Origin: Actinomycetota bacterium
GTDB lineage: Bacteria > Actinomycetota > Nitriliruptoria > Nitriliruptorales > Nitriliruptoraceae
Assembly: GCA_019347575.1 (NCBI GenBank)
Contig: JAHWKY010000039.1
Coordinates: 1 to 37,006 of the forward strand
Reading direction: 5' to 3'
Length of the DNA stretch: 37,006 nucleotides
Below the pieces are notes generated by a model. It ran no database searches, had not been told where the DNA came from, and saw nothing but the letters and a program-made list of their open reading frames with translations. Below, piece after piece: positions 22,776 to 30,654 of the stretch (positions are counted from its first letter, which is position 1; each line of letters opens with the position of its first letter). The position numbers and the translations under genes were made by a program.

Positions 22776-25700
22776 GTGGCTGGAACGCGTCATCTGCTGT
22801 ACACGCTCGCACTCGTCATCGGGCTGACGGTCCCGCTGGCCGCCCCGGCTCAGGCCTTCCCCGTGTCGGGGGTCACCGGCGCCCCGTACGAGGCGTGCGC
22901 GCGGGTGTTCCCCGATCCCCACGCGTTCTGGCCCTCGCCCCAGCCACCTCCCAACCAGTCACCCTTCGCCAAGGGGATGGAGAACTGCCGCGCCCTCGAC
23001 TTCATGGGCTGGGACGAGACCATCGCCGGGCTCGAGCTGCTCGCCAGCGACGACATGTTCGGCGACTTCATCGACGTCTACGACCTGTCCGATCCCGACG
23101 GCCCGTTCGCCGGCGTGCTCGACCTCGACGGCGGCGAGGGCATGAGCGCCGGCATCCCGACCGAGGACCTCGACCGCGACCCCGCGCCGCTGTACCTCGT
23201 GCGGGTCACCGACGAGGAGGACACCGGCACGCCCATCGACCAGCGCGAGCACTTCGCCTACACACTGTCGATCCACGGGATCGAGCGCGCCGGCGTCGAG
23301 GGCGGCGTGCGCGCCATCGAGGACCTCGCCACGTGGGCGTCGTGCGAGAAGCACGGCGACGACGCCTCCCCCGCTGACTGCGCCCTCGAGAACGCCGGCC
23401 CCGACAACCCCCACCCGCTGCTCGAGACCCAACCCGACGCATCGATCACCGCCGGCGAAGCGCTCAAGCGCAGCGTCGTCTACTTCACGCTGGCCAACCC
23501 CGATGGGTGGCGGCGGGGCGACAAGCAGAAGGCGTTCTTCGACCCCGGCGAGAGCCCCGGGTTCTTCTACCAGCGCTACAACGGCAACGGCGTCGACCTG
23601 AACCGCGACTGGCCGACCCAGGGGTTCACGTTCCGTCCCTACACGCCGTGGTCGGAGCCCGAGACGCGCTCGTTCGGCCGGGTGCTCCAAGCCATCGAGA
23701 ACGACTGGAACGGCGGCATCGACCTGCACGGACAGCTGTTCGACCGCGCCTTCAGCTTCACGCTGATCGGCGGGGCGGAGCGGGCGTTCGACCAGGACCG
23801 CCGCATGCTCCAGTTCGTCCAGGGCGCCTGGGAGGACGCCGAGGAACGCCTGGCGTGGAACCCCATCATCAAGGGCAACGACGAGCCCGAGCCGTGCGTG
23901 TGGGTGGGCGGGACCTCCCCACAGGAGAGCGACGACCCCAACTGCGACCCGAGCAACCGCGTCTACGGCGTGCAGTACGGGACCGTGTGGGACACCATCG
24001 GCTACACGACCACCGGATCCAACGACGGCTGGCTGGGCTCGCCGATCGGGCTCAACGCCGACGCCGTCGGCAACGAGATGTCGATGTCGCACCTCAGCAA
24101 CTGCGGCATCGGCACCTGCTACCTCACCGAGTTCGAGCAGCTGCACGTCGACGGCAACAAGTCGCTGATCTACGGGATGATCCACTACTCGCTGACGCCC
24201 GAGAACACCGACTTCGACTACGAGGGCCGCGCCGCGTACCTCTTCAACCCCGAGCGGATCCAGCACCTGGGGTCCCCGGCGACGACTGCCTCGGCCACGT
24301 TCCGCGACCTTCCCCAGCAGGACCCGATCTCGCTGACGATCAACCACACGCCGACCGAGACGGTCTCCGACGACATCGAGGTGCTCGGCCCCGAGGAGGG
24401 CATCTACAACGGCGGCATGACCGCGGTCGTGACGTGGAACAACCTCTCCGGCGTGGGGCTGGGGTCGCTCAACGAGATCGCGCTCGAGCGCTACCGCGGC
24501 GAGGAGGAGGACCCCGACCCCGACACCGACGAGCCCGACGACTGGAACGAGGTCAACACCTACTACAACCAGTCGTTCATCTACCTCCAGGGCGGGGCGC
24601 AGCTCGACGCCAACAACCCGCTGCCCGGCCGCTACCGCATCCGCGTGACCGGCGACGGGGCGTCGATGTTCGACGTCGACATCACCTTCAGCGACGAGGA
24701 GGCGTGGCCCGACCCGGGCCAGGCCCCATACGACGTGTCGAACATGGACTTCCTCGCCGATCTGCGCCCGTTCGCGGGCGAGGACGAGCTCGTCCCGGTG
24801 CCCTTCGACCAGGTCCTCGACGGGACCGCCGACCTCAGCCGCTTCGACACCGTCGTCGCCATCGACGACGCCATCCTCCCCGGCTTCGTCCAGCCGCGCC
24901 CCGCCATCCCCGCCGCCGAGACGCTCGAGGGCACGGCCATCGTGCCGGCGCCCGGGGCGGGCGAGCGCACCCCCGCGACCTCGGCGTTCGTGCCGTTCGA
25001 GCTCGAGCGGGACCAGGGCGCCATCAAGATCGAGGTCACCAGCACGGCGGTCGTCGACCCGGATCTGTACCTGCTGGTGGAGGACGCGGAGGGCAACACC
25101 ACGACGGTGGCCTCCGGCGAGTCGGGCCGGACCGGCCTCGAGACGCTGACCTACCCCGACCCGGCCCCCGGCAACTACCAGCTCGAGATCCACAACTGGG
25201 CCGGCTCGGCGGGCCCCGCCGACTACACGATCGCGTTCGAGGGCGCGCCAGCGATCACCAACGACAGCGAGTTCTCGATCGCGGACCGCGACACGGTCGC
25301 CGCGCGCCTGAAGGCGTTCGTGGAGCAGGGCGGCAACCTCGTGCTCACCGACGACTCCCTGCGGGCGCTCGAGTGGCTGGGCTTCGTGCCGGCTGAGAGC
25401 GTCCGACGCACGCTCGTTTACGCGGGCCACGTGCAGTTCTCGACCGACGCCGGCGAGACCACGACCTACGACGATCCGCTGGCCGCTGACGTCGACCTGC
25501 CCGGCGCCGCCGAGGGGCCGGGTCACCGCCACCAGGTGAGCGAGCCAGTGCCGACGGGCTACGCCATCCTCGACGAGTCCGGCGGCGACCTGTCCACTCA
25601 CCCTCAGTGGGGCGTGGGCGCCGAGCAGTTCGAGGAGGCCGCTGGCCGCAACGTCGGCATGCTCGGGGCGCAGGTGACGCTGGGCGAGCTGGCCCACGGC

Positions 25701-26012
25701 GACGGCGTGGTGCGCATCCTCGGCTCCATCGCCCCGGTCCCCACCGAGCAGTACGACCACCCGTTCGGGCTCGCATCGCACGGGGTCACCTACACGGGCT
25801 ACAACGTGTTCCGCAACCTGCTCGACTGGACCAACCCCAACGGCACCGGCCCACCGCTGGAGCCGGCCGCCCCCGCCGCCCCGCCCCCTCCGCCGGTCGA
25901 GCCTGAGGCCGCCCCGCTGCCCACGACCGGTGGCGGGCTGATCCCGCTGGCGGCGTTGCTGGCGCTGCTCGGGGCGGGGGTGTTCGGACTCGCCCGGCGC
26001 CGCGTCACCTGA
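22776..26012 (+). CDS. Secreted M14-family metallocarboxypeptidase with LPxTG-type anchor
   Basis: 1078 residues. The signal peptide ends near PAQA-FPV. The M14 zinc site is readable: His167 and Glu170 (IHGIE), Asn276-Arg277 (DLNRDW), His318 (GGIDLHGQ) and, less surely, a catalytic Glu (452 or 454) in LTEFEQLH. After the catalytic domain come beta-rich regions, a PPC-like domain at about 735-825 (YLLVEDAEGNTTTVASGE, LTYPDPAPGNYQLEIHNW), and a C-terminal region ending in a Pro/Ala-rich linker, LPTTG (1048-1052), a hydrophobic helix and ARRRVT. It therefore resembles a wall- or membrane-anchored exopeptidase acting on peptides or wall material. GTG 22776 follows AAGGGG and opens directly on the signal peptide. 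Confidence 0.88.
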   Translation: MAGTRHLLYTLALVIGLTVPLAAPAQAFPVSGVTGAPYEACARVFPDPHAFWPSPQPPPNQSPFAKGMENCRALDFMGWDETIAGLELLASDDMFGDFIDVYDLSDPDGPFAGVLDLDGGEGMSAGIPTEDLDRDPAPLYLVRVTDEEDTGTPIDQREHFAYTLSIHGIERAGVEGGVRAIEDLATWASCEKHGDDASPADCALENAGPDNPHPLLETQPDASITAGEALKRSVVYFTLANPDGWRRGDKQKAFFDPGESPGFFYQRYNGNGVDLNRDWPTQGFTFRPYTPWSEPETRSFGRVLQAIENDWNGGIDLHGQLFDRAFSFTLIGGAERAFDQDRRMLQFVQGAWEDAEERLAWNPIIKGNDEPEPCVWVGGTSPQESDDPNCDPSNRVYGVQYGTVWDTIGYTTTGSNDGWLGSPIGLNADAVGNEMSMSHLSNCGIGTCYLTEFEQLHVDGNKSLIYGMIHYSLTPENTDFDYEGRAAYLFNPERIQHLGSPATTASATFRDLPQQDPISLTINHTPTETVSDDIEVLGPEEGIYNGGMTAVVTWNNLSGVGLGSLNEIALERYRGEEEDPDPDTDEPDDWNEVNTYYNQSFIYLQGGAQLDANNPLPGRYRIRVTGDGASMFDVDITFSDEEAWPDPGQAPYDVSNMDFLADLRPFAGEDELVPVPFDQVLDGTADLSRFDTVVAIDDAILPGFVQPRPAIPAAETLEGTAIVPAPGAGERTPATSAFVPFELERDQGAIKIEVTSTAVVDPDLYLLVEDAEGNTTTVASGESGRTGLETLTYPDPAPGNYQLEIHNWAGSAGPADYTIAFEGAPAITNDSEFSIADRDTVAARLKAFVEQGGNLVLTDDSLRALEWLGFVPAESVRRTLVYAGHVQFSTDAGETTTYDDPLAADVDLPGAAEGPGHRHQVSEPVPTGYAILDESGGDLSTHPQWGVGAEQFEEAAGRNVGMLGAQVTLGELAHGDGVVRILGSIAPVPTEQYDHPFGLASHGVTYTGYNVFRNLLDWTNPNGTGPPLEPAAPAAPPPPPVEPEAAPLPTTGGGLIPLAALLALLGAGVFGLARRRVT

Positions 26013-26070
26013 CCGTCGAATGCGCCGTCGCCCCATGATGGAGGAGCCCACGGGTCCCCATGCGATCGGA

Positions 26071-26096
26071 GCCGTCGAGACCGCGCTCTCGACGGC
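26071..26096. terminator. GC-rich hairpin terminator
   Basis: A perfect 10-base stem (GCCGTCGAGA / TCTCGACGGC) with a 6-base loop, 59 bases after the peptidase stop and before the next gene. No T-run; the intrinsic-like hairpin without U-tail common in GC-rich Actinomycetota. Confidence 0.65.
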
Positions 26097-26232
26097 GTGA
26101 GCGTTGCGAAGGACCTATCGACGGCGCGGATGCGGCGTCGCGAGAGGTAGGGGTGCGAACGGTCACGGCCGGGGCGTGCGGGGTGTCGCGCGCTGCGTCA
26201 TGGTGGTCTCCACGCCGACGAGGAGGCTCGCC

Positions 26233-27153
26233 GTGACTGCGTGGTCCGTCGAGGCGGGCGGGCCTGTCCGCACCGTCGACGCCGGCGGGATGGATCTCGA
26301 ACGCTTCCGTGCGGTGCTCCGCGAGACCGTCGATCTGCTCGAGGCCGCGGCCATCCCCCACGTCATCATGGGTGGCATCGCCGTGGCGGCACTCGCGCGG
26401 CCACGCTGGACCCACGACATCGACGTGTTCTTGCGCCCCGACGACGCCAAGCGTGCCCTCGCGCTCCTCGCTGAGAACGGCTACGACACCGAGGAGACCG
26501 ACCCCGTCTGGCTGTTCAAGGCGATGAAGGACGACGTGCTCGTCGACCTGATCTTCCGCAGCGCGGGCGCGATCTACTTCGACGACGCGATGGCGGAACG
26601 CGCCATCGAGACCACCTTCCAGGGTGAGCGCATCCGCGTCGCGCCGCCCGAGGACCTGCTCGTCATCAAGGTCGCGGCACACAAGGAGGAGGGTGGCTAC
26701 CACTGGTTCGACGCGCTCGCGCTCCTGAGCGTCTGCGCCATCGACTGGAGCCACCTGATCGCGCGCTCACGGCACGCCGTCCGTCGGGTGCTGAGTCTGC
26801 TCGTCTATGCCGACGGCTCCGACATCGCTGTGCCGGGCTGGGCCATCGACGCGCTGTGGCAGCAGGCCTACGGCGAGGCGGATCCGACGAGCGCTTCGAT
26901 CGCGCGCCCCGAGACCGACGGGGCCGGGGCGTCCGCTCACCACGTCCTCCGCACCGACCCACGCACCTGCGACCTCGACATCGAGGTCCAGGTCCACGCC
27001 GATCGGGTCGTGATCACCGGCGAGGTCGCGACCGCGGACCGGCGCTCGGAGCTCGACCGCGTGGCCGAGGAACTGCTTCCGGGCAAGACGATCGACAACC
27101 GCACGCGCATCCAACGCGTCGATGGCCAGCCCACGGTGGAAGAGCTGGTGTGA
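26233..27153 (+). CDS. Nucleotidyltransferase fused to a BON domain
   Basis: 306 residues. Residues 30-220 are a minimal nucleotidyltransferase fold: IMGGIAVAALARPRWTHDID gives the GG then Asp62-x-Asp64 metal site, followed by VLVDLIFR and APPEDLLVIKVAA, as in AbiEii/MNT-type transferases. Residues 245-300 are a BON domain (VQVHADRVVITGEVATADRR, then ELDRVAEELLPGKTIDNRTR), normally a lipid- or protein-binding module of the envelope. There is no signal peptide or membrane helix. GTG 26233 has AGGAGG 6 bases upstream, better than ATG 26200 or 26290. Its stop overlaps the following phosphoesterase start (GTGA). No adjacent antitoxin candidate. Confidence 0.8.
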   Translation: MTAWSVEAGGPVRTVDAGGMDLERFRAVLRETVDLLEAAAIPHVIMGGIAVAALARPRWTHDIDVFLRPDDAKRALALLAENGYDTEETDPVWLFKAMKDDVLVDLIFRSAGAIYFDDAMAERAIETTFQGERIRVAPPEDLLVIKVAAHKEEGGYHWFDALALLSVCAIDWSHLIARSRHAVRRVLSLLVYADGSDIAVPGWAIDALWQQAYGEADPTSASIARPETDGAGASAHHVLRTDPRTCDLDIEVQVHADRVVITGEVATADRRSELDRVAEELLPGKTIDNRTRIQRVDGQPTVEELV

Positions 27154-27896
27154 TCCGGATCGCAGCGGTCGGCGACGTCCACTTCGGGGCGGACGCGCGA
27201 GGGACCCTCGCGCCCCGCTTCGAGGAGCTCAACGGCCGGGCCGACCTGCTGCTGCTCGCGGGTGACCTCACCCGGCGCGGCTTGGAGGAGGAGATCGCCG
27301 CGCTCACCGACGAGCTCGCCCCGGTCGAGGTGCCGATCGTCGCCGTGTTCGGCAACCACGATGTCGAGTCGGGCCAGCAGGACGAGTTGCGCCGCCACCT
27401 CGAGGAGCACGGCACCCACGTGCTCGAGGGGGACGCGGTTCGGATCGACGTCGACGGCACGTCGGTCGGTGTGGCAGGCACCGTCGGCTTCGGCGGTGGC
27501 TTCCCCGGGGCGACGTGCGCGGACTTCGGCGAGCCGGAGATGAGGGCGTTCGTGGCGCGGGCGCGCGAGACGGCGGCTTCGCTCGAGTCCGCCCTGCGCA
27601 GCCTCGACACCGACTTGCGCATCGCGCTGACCCACTACGCCCCGGTGCGCGACACCTGCGCGGGCGAGAAGCCGGAGCTGTTCCCCTTCCTCGGCAGCTA
27701 CCAGCTCGAGCAGGCGATCGACGCGGGCGGGGCGCGCATCGCCTTCCACGGCCACGCCCACCACGGGGTCGAGCGCGGCCGCACCGCCCGCGGTGTCCCC
27801 GTGCGCAACGTCGCACTGCCGGTGATCCGCGCCGCCTACAACGTCTACGAGCTCAGCCCCCCGTCCGTGGAGCACGTCGCCGCCCGCTCCGCCTAG
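27150..27896 (+). CDS. Metallophosphoesterase
   Basis: 248-residue calcineurin-like phosphoesterase. All five motifs are readable: GDVHFG, LAGDLTRRG, FGNHDVE, LTHYAPV and HGHAHHG, which together bind the two-metal centre. No membrane segment or signal. The GTG overlaps the upstream nucleotidyltransferase stop, so the pair is translated together. The substrate (nucleotide, phosphoprotein or other) is unknown. Confidence 0.9.
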   Translation: MIRIAAVGDVHFGADARGTLAPRFEELNGRADLLLLAGDLTRRGLEEEIAALTDELAPVEVPIVAVFGNHDVESGQQDELRRHLEEHGTHVLEGDAVRIDVDGTSVGVAGTVGFGGGFPGATCADFGEPEMRAFVARARETAASLESALRSLDTDLRIALTHYAPVRDTCAGEKPELFPFLGSYQLEQAIDAGGARIAFHGHAHHGVERGRTARGVPVRNVALPVIRAAYNVYELSPPSVEHVAARSA

Positions 27897-27956
27897 CCCC
27901 CGCAGCGCCGCGCCTCCGACGCCCCGCCGTACCCGGGCCGAGGGCACGTCGCCGCC

Positions 27957-28010
27957 CCCGCTGCGTGGAGACCTGGCCTCACATGTGAGCACAGCTCCAC
28001 ACGAAGTGGT
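27957..28010. repeat. Intergenic hairpin element, copy 1
   Basis: First copy of a 47-base element (27957-28003), 44/47 identical to the copy at 30599. The left arm CCCGCTGCGTGGAG pairs with CTCCACACG and partly with the bases after it; inside lies the perfect palindrome CTCACATGTGAG (27978-27989). It sits between the convergent phosphoesterase and kinase genes, 5 bases from the kinase stop. A terminator role is likely, but the conserved sequence is more than a terminator needs. Confidence 0.75.
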
Positions 28011-28014
28011 CCGG

Positions 28015-29244
28015 TCAGGCAGGGTGGCGGGCCGGTTCGGGGAGGGTGAGGACGACCGCGGGCGGGGCGGCCGGCAGCGTGACGGTGACGACGGAGTGGC
28101 CGTCCTCACGCCCGTACCGCAGATGCCCGCCCATGGCGCCGACGAGCCCCTTCACGATGGTCAGACCGTAGCCCGACCCGGGCAGCCCGTCCTCGTCCAG
28201 CTCCACGGCGCCGTCGCCACCGTCCACGACGCGCAACTCGACGTGGGCGTCGCGCGCCCCGACGTGGATGTGGATCGGCGGGGCGCCGTGACGCTGCGCG
28301 TTGTCGACGAGGTTGACGAGGACCTGTTCGAGTCGGTCGCGGTCGGCCCGCGCCACGACCCCGGGCGCGACCGTGCACCCCACCGGATGTGCCGAAGGTG
28401 GCGTGAGCCCGACGACCGTACGGACCACCTCGGCGACGTTGACATCCCCGAACTCCAGAGCGAGACGGCCCTCCTCCAGCCGCGCGAGGTCGAGCAGACC
28501 GGACGCGAGCCGTTCCAGCCGCTGCGCCTGCCTTCCCGCACCCTGCAGCAGCAGCTCCGTCGTCTCGCGATCGAGGTCGGGACCGCGGTCCTCGAGCGTC
28601 TGGAGGGTGCCCACGATCGTGGCCAGGGGGTTGCGCACATCGTGGCCGAGCGCCCCGATCAGGCGCCGGCGCCACGTGTCGATGCGCTGCAGGTCGGTGA
28701 GCGCGGCCGCGAGCCGTGCTCGCTCACGTCGCAGGTTGCGCGCCATCAGTCCGGCGACCAGTGCGATGAGGAGCCCGATGCCCATCCGGAAGGCGATGCT
28801 GTTGACGGAGAACGATCCCCCGAAGTCGGGGATGACGAGCGCCTCACGCGCCGCGTAGATGAGCGCGGTGATGGCCCAGGTGGACAGCGCCCCGCCGAGC
28901 CCGAACAGGATGGCGCCCTCCAGGGGGAGGATGAACAGCACCGCCCACAGCGCGGCGCCGGGGTCGAACGCGTTGAGCCACACGAACGCCCCCGCGACGA
29001 AGAGGTCGAGTCCGAGGCCGACCAGCGCCGTCACCCGCGCGAAGCGTCGCTCGCGGTCGAGCACATCGGCCAGCCACACCCCGACCGCACCGACCGCCAG
29101 CACGCCCATCAACGCCAGACCCGCTCCGAGCACCCCGTCGGGGTACGGGGGCACGCCGTGCGTCAGCAGGATGAGCAGACCCCAGGGGACCGCGACGAGT
29201 CGAGCGAGCAGCATCGCCCGCTGCGACCGACCGAGGTCATCCAT
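28015..29244 (-). CDS. Orphan sensor histidine kinase (membrane)
   Basis: 409 residues. About six N-terminal membrane helices (to residue 165), a short coiled segment, HisKA with the phospho-acceptor in GALGHDVRNPLATIV, and HATPase_c with LVNLVDNAQRHG (N box), a divergent VVDGGDGAV (G1) and GYGLTIVKGLVGAMGG (G2). The sensor is membrane-embedded with no large extracellular loop, suggesting detection of a lipid or membrane state. No response regulator is near. ATG 29244 is used. Confidence 0.88.
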   Translation of the reverse strand: MDDLGRSQRAMLLARLVAVPWGLLILLTHGVPPYPDGVLGAGLALMGVLAVGAVGVWLADVLDRERRFARVTALVGLGLDLFVAGAFVWLNAFDPGAALWAVLFILPLEGAILFGLGGALSTWAITALIYAAREALVIPDFGGSFSVNSIAFRMGIGLLIALVAGLMARNLRRERARLAAALTDLQRIDTWRRRLIGALGHDVRNPLATIVGTLQTLEDRGPDLDRETTELLLQGAGRQAQRLERLASGLLDLARLEEGRLALEFGDVNVAEVVRTVVGLTPPSAHPVGCTVAPGVVARADRDRLEQVLVNLVDNAQRHGAPPIHIHVGARDAHVELRVVDGGDGAVELDEDGLPGSGYGLTIVKGLVGAMGGHLRYGREDGHSVVTVTLPAAPPAVVLTLPEPARHPA

Positions 29245-29532
29245 CGGACGGTGCCTGAGCTTGGTGATGTCCGTGGCTCCTCCCGGCGTGAGACCCGTTG
29301 CGCACCCGTGCGAGCGCCGACAGCACCGGTGCGACCTTCGCGAGCCTCTGTCGGCATGGCCCGACCGCGCTCAAGGCGTCGCGTCCACGTGGCGTTGAAC
29401 ATGGCACCTCCGGGTGGGGTCCGGCCTCCGACCGAGCTACCCGGATCGGGAACGTCGAGGCTCATCGGGGCGTTGCGATGGTTGACTACACAACCAAGCC
29501 GCCGATCAGGCGGCCGCCACCGTGGAGACACC
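29245..29532. other. Divergent region between kinase and pirin genes
   Basis: 288 bases without a gene. It contains the operator-like inverted repeat described separately; otherwise I see no open frame with a ribosome site. Part of it must hold the kinase promoter. Confidence 0.4.
29479..29496. promoter_or_regulatory. Operator-like inverted repeat upstream of pirin gene
   Basis: TGGTTG-6 bases-CAACCA, a perfect 6+6 inverted repeat, 36 bases before the pirin start. The inner TTGACT (29482-29487) can serve as a -35 box, so a bound repressor would block RNA polymerase. The TTG...CAA geometry is typical of MarR-type regulators, but no such gene is in the window. Confidence 0.45.
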
Positions 29533-30588
29533 GTGCACGACGTGCTGATCGAGACCTTCCCCCTCGGACGAGTCTGGCCGACCGCCGACCCGTTCCTGTT
29601 CTGCGTCCACCACGGCGACGACTACCCGCCCGGCGACGAGGAGCTCGGCCCCATCGAGCCGCTGATCGGGCGCAGCATCGGGGCGGACTTCTCCGGTCGG
29701 GATGGCTGGAGCATGTACCACGGCTCGCTCGTCCCCGGCTTCCCCCAGCACCCGCACCGCGGCTTCGAGACCATCTCGTTCATGCGCCGGGGTCTCATGG
29801 ATCACTCCGACTCGCTCGGGGCGGCGGCCCGGTTCGGTCGGGGCGACGTGCAGTGGATGACGGCGGGCGGCGGCATCGTGCACGCCGAGATGTTCCCACT
29901 GCTCAGCCGCAGCGATCGCAACCCACTGGAGCTGTTCCAGATCTGGATCAACCTGCCGCAGCGCGACAAGATGGTCCCGCCGCACTTCGCGATGCTGTGG
30001 GACCGCGACATCCCCAAGCACGTCGCGCTCGACCGCGAGGGCCGCGCCACCCGGGTGACCGTCGTGGCCGGGGCGATAGCCGGTCAGCGCGCCCCGAACC
30101 CCCCGCCCAACTCGTGGGCCTCCCGCCGCGACAGCGACGTCGCGATCTGGCACCTCGAGCTCGACCCCGGCACGTCGTGGACGCTGCCAACCGCGACGCA
30201 CCGTGACACCAACCGCGTGCTGTACGTGTTCGGAGAGGGGTCGTTGCGCATCGGGGACCGGGAGCTCGCCAGCGAGCACGGGGCGCTGATCCGCTGCGAC
30301 GTCCCGGTGACGATCACCGACACGGGTGCTGGGGTCGAGGCGCTGGTGCTCCAGGGACGACCCATCGGCGAGCCCGTCGTGCAGTACGGGCCGTTCGTCA
30401 TGACCGACCAGTCCGGCATCCAGCGCGCCTACGCCGACTACCAGGAGACCGGCTTCGGCGGCTGGCCGTGGCCCGCCGCCGATCCCAACCACGGGCACAC
30501 CCGCGGCCGCTTCGCCCACCACGCCGACGGTCGTGTCGAGGCGCCCGACCTCGAGCCGGACCCCGCCCCGGACCTCGCCGAGGTCTGA
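29533..30588 (+). CDS. Pirin-family protein
   Basis: 351-residue double-cupin protein. The metal site is recognisable in the first cupin: FPQHPHRGFETISF (two His) and GGGIVHAEMFPL (His, Glu). The second cupin continues after GAIAGQRAPNPPP. Pirins bind Fe(II) and act as redox-sensitive regulators or quercetinases; which applies here is unknown. GTG 29533 follows GGAG at 5 bases. The C-terminus (about 35 residues) is a His/Pro/Asp-rich extension beyond usual pirin length. Confidence 0.9.
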   Translation: MHDVLIETFPLGRVWPTADPFLFCVHHGDDYPPGDEELGPIEPLIGRSIGADFSGRDGWSMYHGSLVPGFPQHPHRGFETISFMRRGLMDHSDSLGAAARFGRGDVQWMTAGGGIVHAEMFPLLSRSDRNPLELFQIWINLPQRDKMVPPHFAMLWDRDIPKHVALDREGRATRVTVVAGAIAGQRAPNPPPNSWASRRDSDVAIWHLELDPGTSWTLPTATHRDTNRVLYVFGEGSLRIGDRELASEHGALIRCDVPVTITDTGAGVEALVLQGRPIGEPVVQYGPFVMTDQSGIQRAYADYQETGFGGWPWPAADPNHGHTRGRFAHHADGRVEAPDLEPDPAPDLAEV

Positions 30589-30598
30589 CCCCCCTCGC

Positions 30599-30652
30599 CC
30601 CGCTGCGTGGAGACCTGGCCTCAGATATGAGCACAACTCCACACGCAGCGGG
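30599..30652. repeat. Intergenic hairpin element, copy 2
   Basis: Second copy of the 47-base element (30599-30645), continuing to 30652 as a long stem: CCCGCTGCGTGGAG (30599-30612) pairs with CTCCACACGCAGCGGG (30637-30652) with one 2-base bulge. The inner palindrome reads CTCAGATATGAG (30620-30631): stem bases CTCA/TGAG as in copy 1, loop bases changed. It lies between the convergent pirin and nucleosidase genes, in the same orientation as copy 1. Confidence 0.78.
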
Positions 30653-30654
30653 CG

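Noticed and set aside
22959-26051. 1030-codon open frame antisense to the M14 peptidase
   Set aside because: Very long, but Val/Gly/Arg-rich with no recognisable motif; the sense strand has a signal peptide, zinc site and sorting signal.
26233-27153. Toxin-antitoxin system (MNT/HEPN or AbiE type)
   Set aside because: No HEPN, AbiEi or other antitoxin-like neighbour; the fused BON domain and coupled phosphoesterase argue for another role.
27957-30652. CRISPR array or insertion-sequence ends
   Set aside because: Only two copies, 2.6 kb apart in direct orientation with unrelated housekeeping genes between; no transposase, no spacers, no target duplication.
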